The notes below the pieces were generated by a model that was not told where the DNA came from, made no database searches, and saw only the letters and a program-made list of their open reading frames with translations. This document shows, in pieces, positions 1 through 9,235 of a DNA stretch of 64,000 nt. The position numbers and the translations under genes are program-made. Source of the DNA: Rhineura floridana (lineage: Eukaryota; Chordata; Lepidosauria; Squamata; Rhineuridae); NCBI RefSeq assembly GCF_030035675.1, contig NC_084489.1, forward strand, positions 70,089,365-70,153,364, read 5' to 3'. Numbering within the stretch: the first letter of the stretch is position 1; every line of letters starts with the position of its first letter.

Positions 1-285
1 GCCCAGTGTTTATGTGCAAATATGGTCCAAGCCTTCAAATTATATACCACAGAGGTTTGTAAAAATGTCTGTTATTTAAATATTCTTACAAACCCAGTTA
101 ATCCTCACGAGATTATTTATATAGCGGTTTTGTACTACAAACCTGTCTACTCAAAAGTAAAGCACATGGAGTTTAAAGTGCTTTACACATTGACCCGTGA
201 GTTGACCTGGGGACCACGACCCCTCCCCTCCCTGGATTAAGGTTTCAAAACCCTAATTAAACATGTAGCTGGGAGAGGGGCAGGG
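1..285. other. Unique sequence, no gene recognised
   Basis: I see no repeat family, exon or RNA here. The first 240 bases are A+T-rich and carry an open frame on the plus strand that resembles no family I know. Low-complexity signals are absent. It may be ordinary intergenic DNA or part of a conserved noncoding block cut by the window edge. Confidence 0.3.
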
Positions 286-299
286 GAAGAAGACTTTGG

Positions 300-370
300 A
301 TCTGGGCTCCTACTGGGAGGAAGGCAAATTTAACAAATCAATCAATCAGTCAATCAATCAATCAATCTCC
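300..370 (+). repeat. LINE/SINE 3' tail remnant with (AATC)n
   Basis: The motif tcctactgggaggaaggca resembles the common squamate L2-type 3' end (tgggaggaagggcgggatat). It is followed by a short (aatc)n microsatellite at about 331-367, the usual way these retroelement tails finish. Confidence 0.5.
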
Positions 371-639
371 TTCCTCACCCCAACCAAGATGCGGTTTAAT
401 TCTGCAGGGTGCTGCCATGTCTCACCCCTGCATCAATGCCTCAGCAGAACAGCTGATCAGCAGAGGGGGGGATCATGCGCGGGTGATGCTCTGCAACTGC
501 TTTCCTAAGGAAAGTGCCTTGCAACCCCTTCCCCATGGATCGCTCCCTGGGCTCAGCAGCTGATGAGTCGAGGGACTGATCCTGTATGATGCAGGTTTGC
601 AGCTGCGTCTACAACAAAAAGTGGCTAGCGTCCAAAACA
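371..639. other. Unassigned moderately GC-rich sequence
   Basis: No recognisable repeat or exon. The right end abuts the left arm of the palindrome at 640. A cagctgc motif near 600 recurs inverted just beyond the right arm (near 874-879), so the original inverted duplication may once have been longer, with the left flank later altered. Confidence 0.3.
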
Positions 640-865
640 GGAAAAAGAAGGAGGGGCCAAAGCCAAGATCCTGGAAAATTAGAAATTTATTGTAATATAA
701 GCCCAATGTGTTGGGTTTATGTTACAATAAATTTCTATTTATTTACAATAAATCTATATACAATAAATAGAAATTTATTGTAACATAAACCCAACACGTT
801 GGGCTTATATTACAATAAATTTCTAATTTTCCAGGATCTTGGCTTTGGCCCCTCCTTCTTTTTCC
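640..865. repeat. Large nested palindrome (inverted repeat with two internal hairpins)
   Basis: Bases 640-742 are the reverse complement of 763-865 with a single mismatch over 103 bases, separated by a 20-base A+T-rich spacer. Each arm also contains its own 58-bp hairpin (680-737 and 768-825), built from 27-base half-arms around the core cccaa...ttggg. The DNA can therefore form one large cruciform or two small ones. I see no transposase, target duplication or known MITE terminus. The 99% arm identity implies a recent origin, ongoing conversion between arms, or an assembly or library fold-back artefact. Confidence 0.9.
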
Positions 866-1303
866 TTTTTTTGCAGCTGTGGCAGCCTCTTCTCCCTGAC
901 TGGTGCCCCGCCCCCTGACAGTCCCGGGTTGCTCTGAGTAATTGAATCAACCTGTAGCAATCCGTAGCTGTCAGAACCTGACTCAGCCGAAGCTCGAGTA
1001 TGTCCAAATGGGTCCAATTCAGCTTGGTCGAATCTGGAGCACAGGCCTATGAAGGAGTTAGCTTGCTGTAATTCTCTTATTACAGAAGGGAAACTAAGGC
1101 CATACATTTATTAATGTAGCACTTCCCCGAGTTTGTGGCTTTTGGTGCAATTCTCAGCACAATGGATACAAGCATATATTTGTGCTGTGAACCCATGACC
1201 CAACTTTCAGTGATACATTATCAAAAAACAAGTTAGAAAGATACAGTCTGAGTGCTGATTTGTATTTGTGGTGCAAAATACCAGGCCACACAGACAAAGA
1301 GCT
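866..1303. other. Unassigned sequence
   Basis: No gene, RNA or known repeat recognised between the palindrome and the hAT-like element at 1312. A C+T-rich start (866-925) gives way to ordinary composition. Confidence 0.3.
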
Positions 1304-1311
1304 ATCTCTGG

Positions 1312-1687
1312 TGAGGATGGGGGAGAAATAGGATTCAGTTTGCTTTTAAAGGCACACCTACTTAATTTGCACATTCTGAAACGGACTGAGAATTGATGCA
1401 ATTCTCCAGCTAAATAATGTGTACAAAAATGGATATACTGGGGTGAAGTGTCCATAAAAGTGCATCTATTGGTGAAAATAACATACAAAAATGCATTATA
1501 TTTGGGGAAACTGCTTTGCAAAAATATATATATTAGGAAAATGGCATACAAACACATATTAGAAGTTCACATTAAAATGCTGGTGCATTTTCATGAGGAC
1601 TGCTTTTTATTTTTTGCAAACTGATGTGGAAATATGGAGAACTGAAGCTTGGAAAAATGAGGAAATTGACAATTTTGCCCATCCCTA
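1312..1687 (-). mobile_element. Non-autonomous hAT-like element, 'agggatgg' family, copy A
   Basis: Read on the minus strand it opens with tagggatggg and ends near ccatcctc, with A+T-rich internal sequence containing atgcatttttgtatgttatt. The same body occurs at 42297-42862 and, interrupted, at about 51707-53092. Flanking octamers 1304-1311 (atctctgg) and 1688-1695 (gtctgtgg) match at 6 of 8 positions, as expected for an old hAT target duplication. No coding capacity is visible. Confidence 0.7.
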
Positions 1688-1695
1688 GTCTGTGG

Positions 1696-2097
1696 ATGAG
1701 CATATTCAATGTTCTCTTAGGTCCAAATTCAACTCTGAACCATGCTGATGTTACTTGGTAATGTTTTACGGGAAGCCAGTTCACCTAATAATCTTACCCC
1801 ATTGTGAGACCCATTCCAAGCATTTCCACCAACACAGCTACGAGTAAAAATAGTTGAAGATTGACTTTCCCTCGATAAATATTTTTCACTCATCCTGATG
1901 CTGGTGTGTGGGTGGGAGGCATCCTTGGAAGCCTGCCCTATAGGCATAAAAATGACTGTGGCCCTGTTCTGTAAAAGGAAGGAAGGAATTTGGTGACATC
2001 ATGTACTGCAATACGAACAGAGTTTCCACATGTTGGTGAAGTTCAAATGTAACATCAAGAACACAAAATCCATCTAGGCATACAACAAAAGCAGATC
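1696..2097. other. Unassigned sequence
   Basis: No repeat family or exon recognised. Confidence 0.3.
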
Positions 2098-2105
2098 TTT
2101 TACAC

Positions 2106-2220
2106 CTGCATTTTCCAACCTGGTGTTTCCCAGATGTTTTAGACTACAGAGCCATGCTGGCTGGGGCTGATGGGAGCTGTAGTCAAAGCCATCTAGAATG
2201 CACCAGGTTGGGGAAGGCTG
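2106..2220. mobile_element. hAT-type fold-back MITE ('cagcctttccaacctgg' family)
   Basis: Terminal inverted repeats ttttccaacctggtg and caccaggttggggaa enclose the squamate-wide gctggggctgatgggagctg body. Octamers on both sides, ttttacac (2098-2105) and ctttacac (2221-2228), differ at one base, fitting an 8-bp hAT target duplication. Part of the left internal arm is deleted. Confidence 0.8.
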
Positions 2221-2228
2221 CTTTACAC

Positions 2229-2760
2229 AATTCTGTGCTATTCAGTGAGCCTGATGACTTCATTGCTTGTGGGATATGTTGCTTCATTCAAACCATTCAC
2301 TTTCTCAGTTGATGTAGCGAGACGGGCAAGAGACAACCTGTAATTGTTGTAAATTATTGCTTTTAGAATATCATACATTTAAATATTATCTGTCACTGGA
2401 TGGCCAATTAGTGTTGCTCAGTTCTGATGTGATCTGATTATATATTGTCTTCTGTTGCTAGATGGGTGTGTTTTATATTTTGTTGGCTTCTATTGTTTAT
2501 TTTTTGAACCATTATGCATGTGTGTGCGCGCATGCGCGTCTGTGTATTCCTTTTTTCCAGGTACAACCATCAGAAATAGCAGCAACAACTGCAACTGCTG
2601 AGGTCATCAGAAGAAAGGTCATCCCAGTCCTTTTTCCTTTTGTGTCATGTTTCAGATTATAAATCTGAGGGCAGTAAGCTGCTCTGGAAATTCCTTTGTT
2701 TATCGTCTGAAGAACAGGAAATGTATCAGGTAAACAAGACTTAAAATAAATAAATAACTG
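2229..2760. other. Mostly unique sequence with alternating purine-pyrimidine tract
   Basis: No gene recognised. At 2516-2545 the sequence alternates purine and pyrimidine (tgtgtgtgcgcgcatgcgcg), a classic Z-DNA-forming pattern. A short (ataa) stretch sits near 2747-2757. Confidence 0.4.
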
Positions 2761-2779
2761 CCTTCCACCCCAAAAACAG

Positions 2780-2985
2780 CTCCAATGAGGACTGAGTATG
2801 CTCAGTGACTATGGAATGTTGACTGATGTCGATGGGAGGAAAATGGAGTGTCCCAGAAAATGGAATATCCTGAGAAATGATGGAGTGGAACATCCTGGAA
2901 ATGGAGTGAAATATCCTGAACATGGAATGAAATATCCTAGAAAATGGTCCTGGCTGGCTGGAACCCTGAATAGGAGTATGCCATG
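2780..2985 (+). repeat. Unclassified interspersed repeat X, copy 1, with internal minisatellite
   Basis: It shares the order gaggactg...tgctcagtg...atggaatgttgactga...ggctggctggaaccctgaa with copies at about 16010-16165 and 30440-30775. In this copy the middle (about 2843-2945) is expanded into roughly five imperfect units of about 20-22 bp built on atggaatgaaatatcctgaa. Class is unknown; no terminal repeats or coding sequence are visible. Confidence 0.6.
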
Positions 2986-2995
2986 TGGCGACATG

Positions 2996-3409
2996 TTGCT
3001 TCAGGTCTCACTTTCTCCAAAATATGGCTATTCTGACCCTTGGGTTATTGATCCCATAAACTGCATTTCGTGTGACCTGGCAAGAAGACACTGTTCTCAG
3101 CATGCACCGTGACGAGACTGCACCTCAGGCAGATTCTTCTCCCCATCTGACAGCTGCTGCTGTAAACAAATGATCTAAATTCATTAACCTTCTTCCAAAC
3201 AATCTATCTGGGCTCATCCTTGAAAAAGTACAGAAAGAATGGTAAATACAAGGGTCTCTTATACTCAATATTTCCCCCTCCCTGTTTCGAGCTGCAGAAT
3301 CACAGAGTCTTGATTTGCATAGCCTGTATTGCTCAAATGAAAACGGAAAATTAAAACAACAACAAATCAATAAGAGGCTAAACCACTCTAGCAAGAGTGG
3401 GAAGGGTAA
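2996..3409. other. Unassigned sequence
   Basis: No repeat or exon recognised. Confidence 0.3.
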
Positions 3410-3640
3410 TTAGTTATGCTCTGATTCAGAGTCAGTACTAACACCTGTTTAATTCCAAGCAAACATCTCAGCGTTAATCTGAGCCGTGGCATATCAATCG
3501 ATTGCCTGTTTGTTTCTTGTTCGGTGCCAGCCACAATGAATGATTCATTATATTCAGGTTGCATTAATGGCTGCAGGTCACTCCATGCTCAATAATGCCC
3601 TGAAGCACAGAGTTATTGTCACCTTGACAAAGTCACGATA
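3410..3640. other. Candidate conserved noncoding element
   Basis: This stretch has no repeat signature. It is dense in homeodomain/POU-like cores: ggtaattagttatg, ctgtttaatt, atcaatcgatt, gaatgattcattatattc and gcattaatgg. This is the look of developmental enhancers, but conservation cannot be judged from one genome. Confidence 0.3.
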
Positions 3641-3744
3641 AGTGAATCCTGGAGTGGGAAAAGGAGCAATTCTGTTGGTTAAAATGAACACGTTTCCTAA
3701 TTTTCAGACTAGCAAGCAAGCCTGACCTGAGAGCGTTAAGAAGG

Positions 3745-3860
3745 TTAAGAACATAAGAAGAGCGCTGCCAAAGGCTCATGTTTTGCAGCATCCTGTTCCA
3801 AACCAGATGCGTAGGCAAAGCCTACAAGCCAGGACATGAGCACAACAGCACTAAGGGCAC
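3745..3860 (-). mobile_element. CR1-type LINE 3' end, degraded
   Basis: The plus strand reads agaacataagaagagc...gcagcatcctgttcc, a decayed version of the CR1-family 3' end seen better at 33834-34000. A short near-repeat of gcacaacagcactaa follows at 3840-3872. Confidence 0.55.
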
Positions 3861-4079
3861 AACAGCACTAAAGGCACTGAGGGCATAACAATGTCCTCAG
3901 TCCACAGAAAGTCTTAGGAGCTGGTGAAACATCACCTGATCTATCTCTCGCTAATCACTTAAACTATGCTGGAGGGATTCCCTTGCATAGGGCAGTATAT
4001 GGAATGTTTATGGGAGTCTCTCCCAGGTGATATTTGGTCTGCACACAGTGGATACATTTAAACATCAATTATTATTTTT

Positions 4080-4277
4080 TTTAACCCAGGCTTTTGGGTC
4101 ATCATTTTCTTTATGTTGGTGGTTTGGTTTAGTTATTTTTACATGGCTTTTCTATTTTTAATGTACAATTTCATGGCTGTTGCTTATTTTAGATGGTTGT
4201 TTCATGCTTTCTTATGTGAAGCCCTCCCGTGCTCAGGATAGGAGGAAGGGCAGGTTATAAAAATATCAAACAAATAT
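4080..4277 (+). mobile_element. L2-like LINE 3' end
   Basis: T-rich untranslated sequence (atggctgttgcttattttag) leads into ataggaggaagggcaggtta and then an A-rich end, the 3' terminus typical of the squamate L2-like LINEs in this window. Confidence 0.6.
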
Positions 4278-5590
4278 AGTTGTCTGCTTTTTCTCCTCTT
4301 GAAATTGGTCCCATCTCACCCTATGGATTCAGATGAACAAAAGTGGTGCTCGTAGTTTAGAATGGGTTGTCTGTATCTGCATTGGAAGATGGCTTTCTGT
4401 AGCTTTGACCGTGCAATTGAAACCATCACAACCAACCCTTTGCAGCAGATGCAAATCCCCAGTCAGAGGGGATTCAGTGAAAGTCAGTTGAATCTAGATT
4501 CTTGTTGCTACTTTTGAATTCAGAAGATCATAGTGTAATTGTTTATTTTCTGTCACTTGGTCAGCAAATGTTGGTTCACATTCACACAGCTTGCTGAAGA
4601 TTAGCATTCTTGTAGGCGTTGTAATCCTGGATCTCATACCTACAAGCCTCTCAAGATGATTCTAGTACATTTGTGGGACTCAGCCCAAGGATGTCAAATA
4701 TACATGATGGAAGCAGAACTGCAAATCTGTGAATTGGCTCTGAAGAACTCTATTCCATTCCATCAGGAGGAGAGGATGGAAAACAAATTTAATAGAGGAC
4801 TGAAGTCATCTTTTCAGTGAGTCTTGGAAGAAGGCAATTACTGACTCAGATTTTTTAACTCAGCTTTTTGAAGATGTAGCTGGTATGCACTGCAATGTCT
4901 TTAAAATCAAGTGGTCTTAGGACATAGTTCAACGAACAGCAAACAGTGGGAAGGGGAACGGCGTCTTTTAATTAGACTGGAAGCATGATGAATACTTTTT
5001 GCATTCACATCATTTTGCAAATGTTTCTTGAAGATACCATATCAGTAATGTATGATGTATTATGAAAATCTTTGGCAAAATAGCTGTTTGTTAGGTTCTG
5101 CTGGATTATTTTAGCACATACCGATAGAGGCTTTTCTGTCTTCATGATGATCTCCTTGCAAAACAAACAATGCTAGCACATTTGACTTCTAAAATACAGT
5201 TTTAACCAGCTGCAAAAGGAACTTAGACCTACCTATTGCAATCTGAAACCATCTTCATCATGATGTTGTCTTCTCTGAGTTTATGAGATATGGTTTCTGC
5301 TTCTTAGAAAATAAGCTATAGAAAGCTACCAGCTCAAAGTATATATATGTTTCTGGAATGAAGGCTTCCTCCCTGGATTCTGTGCACTTCTCAAACTTAC
5401 CACACATCAAGCTATCAAGAGTTTGTTAAATGGGAAATAGGGATGTGTTTGTCACAATTAGTGTTGTTTTTGTTCTGTTACAGTTTGGCTTCTGCTACAA
5501 CCTGCGTTATTTATCTTGCTATCTGCTGTGGCTGAAAAAACACACAATTAATTATGTAATTACTTTCAATAGATTTCAATGGAAGGGAAA
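4278..5590. other. 1.3 kb without recognised features
   Basis: Unique-looking, A+T-rich DNA. I found no exon-like open frames of known families, no RNA gene and no terminal repeats. Confidence 0.35.
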
Positions 5591-5597
5591 CATAAAA

Positions 5598-6345
5598 ACC
5601 ATAAGTTCTACACTTAGCAAAAAGAAACCAAATGCACAGTTATAAGATGGGGGATACCTGGCTCAGCAATACGACATGTGAGAAGGATCTTGGAATTGTT
5701 GTCGATCACAAGCTGAATATGAGCCAACAGTATAATATGGCTGCAAAAAAGGCAAATGCATTAGGTTGCATTAACAGAAGTATAGTTTCCAAATCGCATG
5801 AAGTATTAGTTCCCCTTTATTCAGCACTGGTTAGGCCTCATCTTGAATACTGCATCCAGGTCTGGTCTCTGCACTTCAAGAAGGATGCAGACAAACTGGT
5901 TCAGAGGAGGGCAACAAGGATGTTCAAGGGACTGGGAAAAAAGCCCTATGAGGAGAGACTGAAAGAACTGGGCATGTTTAGCCTGGAGAAGAGAAGACTG
6001 AGGGGAGATATGATAGCACTCTTCAAGTACATGAAAGGTTGTCACACAGAGGAGGGCCAGGATCTCTTCTCGATCGTCCCAGAGTGCAGGACATGGTTGC
6101 AGGAAGCAAGATTTTGACTGGACATCAGGAAAAACTTCCTAACTGTTAGAGCCATATGACAATGGAACCAATTACCTAGAGAGGTAGTGGGCTCTGCGAC
6201 ACCGGAGGCATTCAAGAGGCAGCTGGACAGCCATCTGTCGGGAATGCTTTGATTTGGATTCCTGCATTGCGCAGGGGGTTGGACTTGATGGGCTTATAGG
6301 CCCCTTCCAACTCTACTATTCTATGATTCTTTGATTCTATGAAAA
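5598..6345 (+). mobile_element. CR1 LINE, 5'-truncated 3' end
   Basis: The reading frame at 5632-6117 encodes the conserved CR1 ORF2 C-terminus: [49 protein letters not shown] and [21 protein letters not shown]. The 3' UTR ends in the CR1 signature tctactattctatgattctt (about 6312-6332). The polymerase core is missing, as in most 5'-truncated CR1 copies. The junction near 5598 includes aagaaaccaaatgcacagtt, also seen inverted in the CR1 at 14188-15100. Confidence 0.9.
5632..6117 (+). pseudogene. CR1 ORF2 C-terminal fragment
   Basis: A 161-codon open stretch matching the region after the RT domain of CR1 ORF2. It has no RT catalytic motif and cannot encode an active enzyme. It is not a host gene. 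It shares the same segment with frames at 24499-24762 (+) and 14443-14751 (-). Confidence 0.85.
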
Positions 6346-6482
6346 CAATGCAGAAAACAATGATTTATATGATGTTTATGGGCTAAAAAACCCCTCTCAC
6401 TTGCAAGATTTCTGTTCCTGACCTCAGAGGAACATGCAAATTACAGCAATTTCTGCTCCTATTTCCAATGGAATTCTCTGAC

Positions 6483-6968
6483 ATATTTATTTATTTATAT
6501 CTTGCCCTTTCTCCCCGAAGAAGCCCAGGGCAGCAAACAAAAAGACCAAAAACACTCTAAAACATCTTAAAAACAAAAGACTTTAAAATATATTAAAACA
6601 AAACAGCTTTAAAAACATTTTCAAAAGCAATTCCAGCACAGATACAGACTGGGATAAGATCTCTACTTAAATGGCTTGCTGAAAGAGGAAGGTCTTCAGC
6701 AGGCACAAAAAGTTAACAGAGATGGTGCCTGTCTAATATTTAAGGGGAGAGGACTGTGAAGGGTCAGTGCCACAACACTAAAGATCTGCTTCCTATGTTG
6801 TGCAGAACGGACCTCCTGATAAGATGGTATCTGCAGATCGAATGGATATATTAGGAATGAAATGAACTTTGAGGTATCCCTAATAGAAAAGGCTGATTTC
6901 AAACTGAGGCTTTTCAAATGTGGGGAAGTGGTTGCAAAAACCTCTCCCATTATCTTCTGAATGGTCAT
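6483..6968 (-). mobile_element. L2-like LINE 3' end
   Basis: The minus strand encodes the L2-like C-terminal signature LQIPSYQEVRSAQHRKQIF...LPLNIRQAPSLLTF. The A-rich 3' UTR and ttatttatatcttgcccttt terminus lie to the left. Sister copies are at 7541-7810 and 11776-12315. Confidence 0.85.
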
Positions 6969-6969
6969 C

Positions 6970-7240
6970 TATATGAGAACAAGGCCTAGTTATGTCACAG
7001 TCAGTTAAAGGCTACATGCAGTTTCTGACTGTGCATAAGAAACTGAAACAGTTATTAGCAAAGCAAAAATTACCAACAAGTCTGCATCTGCATTTGCAAT
7101 TCTAGCTATTAAGCCGCATCATATAGAGCAATAGGGCCAATTGTTACAGATATATAACTATTAGCTTTGTTCTGAATCTCTTTTGAACTTCAGTGAGTAT
7201 GGTAACGTAAATAAGTTTAGATTGTAAGATTGTAAATAAG
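6970..7240. other. Unassigned sequence
   Basis: No repeat or exon recognised. Confidence 0.3.
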
Positions 7241-7460
7241 AGCCAGTGTGGTGTAGTGGTTTGAATGTTGGACTACGAACTGGGAGACCAGGGTTCGAAT
7301 CCCCACACAGCCATGAAACTCACTGGGTGACCTTGGGCCCGTCACTGCCTCTCAGCCTCAGAGAAGGCAATGGTAAACCACCTCTGAATACCGCTTACCG
7401 TGAAAACCGTATTCATAGAGTCTCCATAAGTCGGAATCGACCTGAAGGCAGTCCACTTCC
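7241..7460 (+). mobile_element. Sauria-type tRNA SINE, long form
   Basis: The head carries a Pol III A-box-like segment (gtgtagtggtttgaa) and a clear B box (gggttcgaatcccc). The 3' part (ccataagtcggaatcgacct, gaaggcagt) matches the BovB LINE tail. Between them is a gaaggcaatggtaaaccacc segment missing from the shorter copies at 30465 and 41799. aaataag flanks both ends (about 7234-7240 and 7461-7467), a probable short target duplication. Confidence 0.9.
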
Positions 7461-7540
7461 AAATAAGTTCAAAACCACAGTGCTTGTTTAGTATAGGTTT
7501 AGTCCAAACCTGTAGCCTTCTTCACGCTGTCCCAATATGT

Positions 7541-7812
7541 AGTTATTTTATTGACTGATTGATTGATTGATACCCCGCCCTTCCTCCCAGTAGGAGCCCA
7601 GGCCAGCAAACAAAAGAACTAAAAACACTTTAAAACATCATAAAAAGCGACTTTAAAATACATTAAAACAAAACATCTTTAAAAACATTTTTTAAAAAGG
7701 CTTCAAAAACATTTTTTTTTTTAAAAGAAAAGGTTTAAAAACATATTAAAAACCAATTCCAACACAGATGCAGGCTGGGATACGGTCTCAACTTAAAAGG
7801 CTTGTTGATAGA
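7541..7812 (-). mobile_element. L2-like LINE 3' UTR
   Basis: It begins (plus view) with a (gatt)n stretch and taccccgcccttcctcccag, then A-rich sequence and aattccaacacagatgcagg. This is the antisense of the L2-like 3' UTR also present at 6483 and 11776. Confidence 0.8.
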
Positions 7813-8480
7813 CATGATGCATAATAATGACTGAAGAAGTCCAATGGGATCCAGTGGGTAACAAGACTTCACCTAATTGCTTCCTGACCGTATTTTGCAT
7901 AAGGTGATTTGGCTTCATCATAACTATTTTCTAGAAGACTAGACCTATCACCCAATCAAAGAAATACAAGTTGATTAACCAGACTAATTGTAATTAATCT
8001 ATCAATTAAAATGGCATATTTTCTTTGTTTTTAGAGACTGAAGGGAGAATGCCTCTTTAAAAATGGTACCTGCCTTCTGCAGTTTTTACTAGTACTTCTG
8101 TTAAAAAATAATTAACTTTTAGTGTTCTAAAATATTGCCCGGTTAGTAGGCAATGCTTTTTTAATTGGTGAAAAAGATTTTACATTTCTAACCAATTAAT
8201 CAATGAACGGCTATAGGTCTGTAGAAGACAGAATCCTCTTCTGGTACCCAATATTCAAGTATATTGTTACCACTTCTGTTGAGCAAATAAAAAGGCCAGT
8301 TGGGCTAATGTGAGGTATAGGCTCTTATTGTGTCTCTGTACAGCGGAAACTTCGAAAATGATAAGCACCACTTGAAGCTTTTAACTGCCATCAAACACTG
8401 GGCAGTGTTATCTTTGGATGCATACAGATACACATCTAAAGTACTCCCTTGCTCTTTCCGTCCTACTAGTCCAGTAGAAG
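7813..8480. other. Unassigned sequence
   Basis: A+T-rich DNA with no family I recognise. Confidence 0.3.
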
Positions 8481-8494
8481 CTCTGGAACTGACT

Positions 8495-8572
8495 AGCCCA
8501 GGTGTGGACAGCTTGATGCTCTCCAGATGCCCATCAGCCCCAGCCAGCATGGCTGCTGGTCAGGGAGTATAG
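8495..8572. mobile_element. hAT-type MITE fragment
   Basis: gctctccagatgcccatcag followed by agccagcatggctgctggtc is a deleted version of the fold-back body seen intact at 17214-17351 and 21958-22095. Confidence 0.6.
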
Positions 8573-8594
8573 GAATTGTATGCCATCAATACAA

Positions 8595-8655
8595 TGGTAT
8601 CCTACTGGGAGGAAGGGCAGGAGAGAAATCTAACAAACAAACAAATAAATAATAC
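8595..8655 (+). repeat. L2-type tail with (aaac/aaat)n
   Basis: tcctactgggaggaagggca then (acaa)n and (ataa)n: a bare retroelement 3' tail. Confidence 0.55.
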
Positions 8656-8930
8656 CTGGAAGGCACCATGTTAGCTAACCCTGGACTAGCCTAAAATCAG
8701 GAATGTTCTGGAATCCTGGTGAGGATAAAGGGCTGGACCCATCATAAGCATTATAGCTCTCTTCTCTGTCTTTCACACACATACTCACACCCCACCCATG
8801 TGTGCATACTCCTCTTAGGGAGCCAGTTCCCAGGGATTCACATGGCTGCAGCATGTGGAGTCTGAATATGTCAGTCATATGGGCATGACCAATTTGAAGC
8901 CTGATTTTTTGTCTTTCTCCAGGTTCTATG

Positions 8931-9235
8931 ACCCTCCGTGGCACAGAGTGGTAAGTGGCAGTAACGCAGCTGAAGCTCTGCTCATGGCCGGAGTTCGATT
9001 CCAATGGAAGGAGGAAGTCGAATCTCTGGTAAAAGGGTTCGAGGTCCACTCAGCCTTCCATCCATCCGTGGTCGGTAAAATGAGTACCCGGCACATGCTG
9101 GGGGGTAAAGAAAGGCCAGGGAAGGAACTGACAATCCCACCCCATATATACGGTCTGCCTAGTAAACGTCGCAAGATGTCACCTTAAGAGTCGGAAACGA
9201 CTCACACTATAAGTGCGGGGACACCTTTACCTTTA
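8931..9235 (+). mobile_element. tRNA-derived squamate SINE, second family
   Basis: The head accctccgtggcacagagtg holds an A box and gagttcgattccaatgg a B box. The body includes gtcggtaaaatgagtacccg and ggggtaaagaaaggccaggg. The end ggggacacctttacctttac is the characteristic terminus. It differs from the Sauria family in body and tail. It abuts the LINE tail that starts at 9236. Confidence 0.8.

Noticed and set aside
7241-7320. tRNA genes at the SINE heads (also 8931, 32008, 45430).
   Set aside because: A and B boxes are present, but the sequences lack a tRNA cloverleaf and continue into family-specific bodies and tails.
8855-9187. A 110-codon plus-strand frame.
   Set aside because: It runs through the tRNA-derived SINE at 8931-9235.
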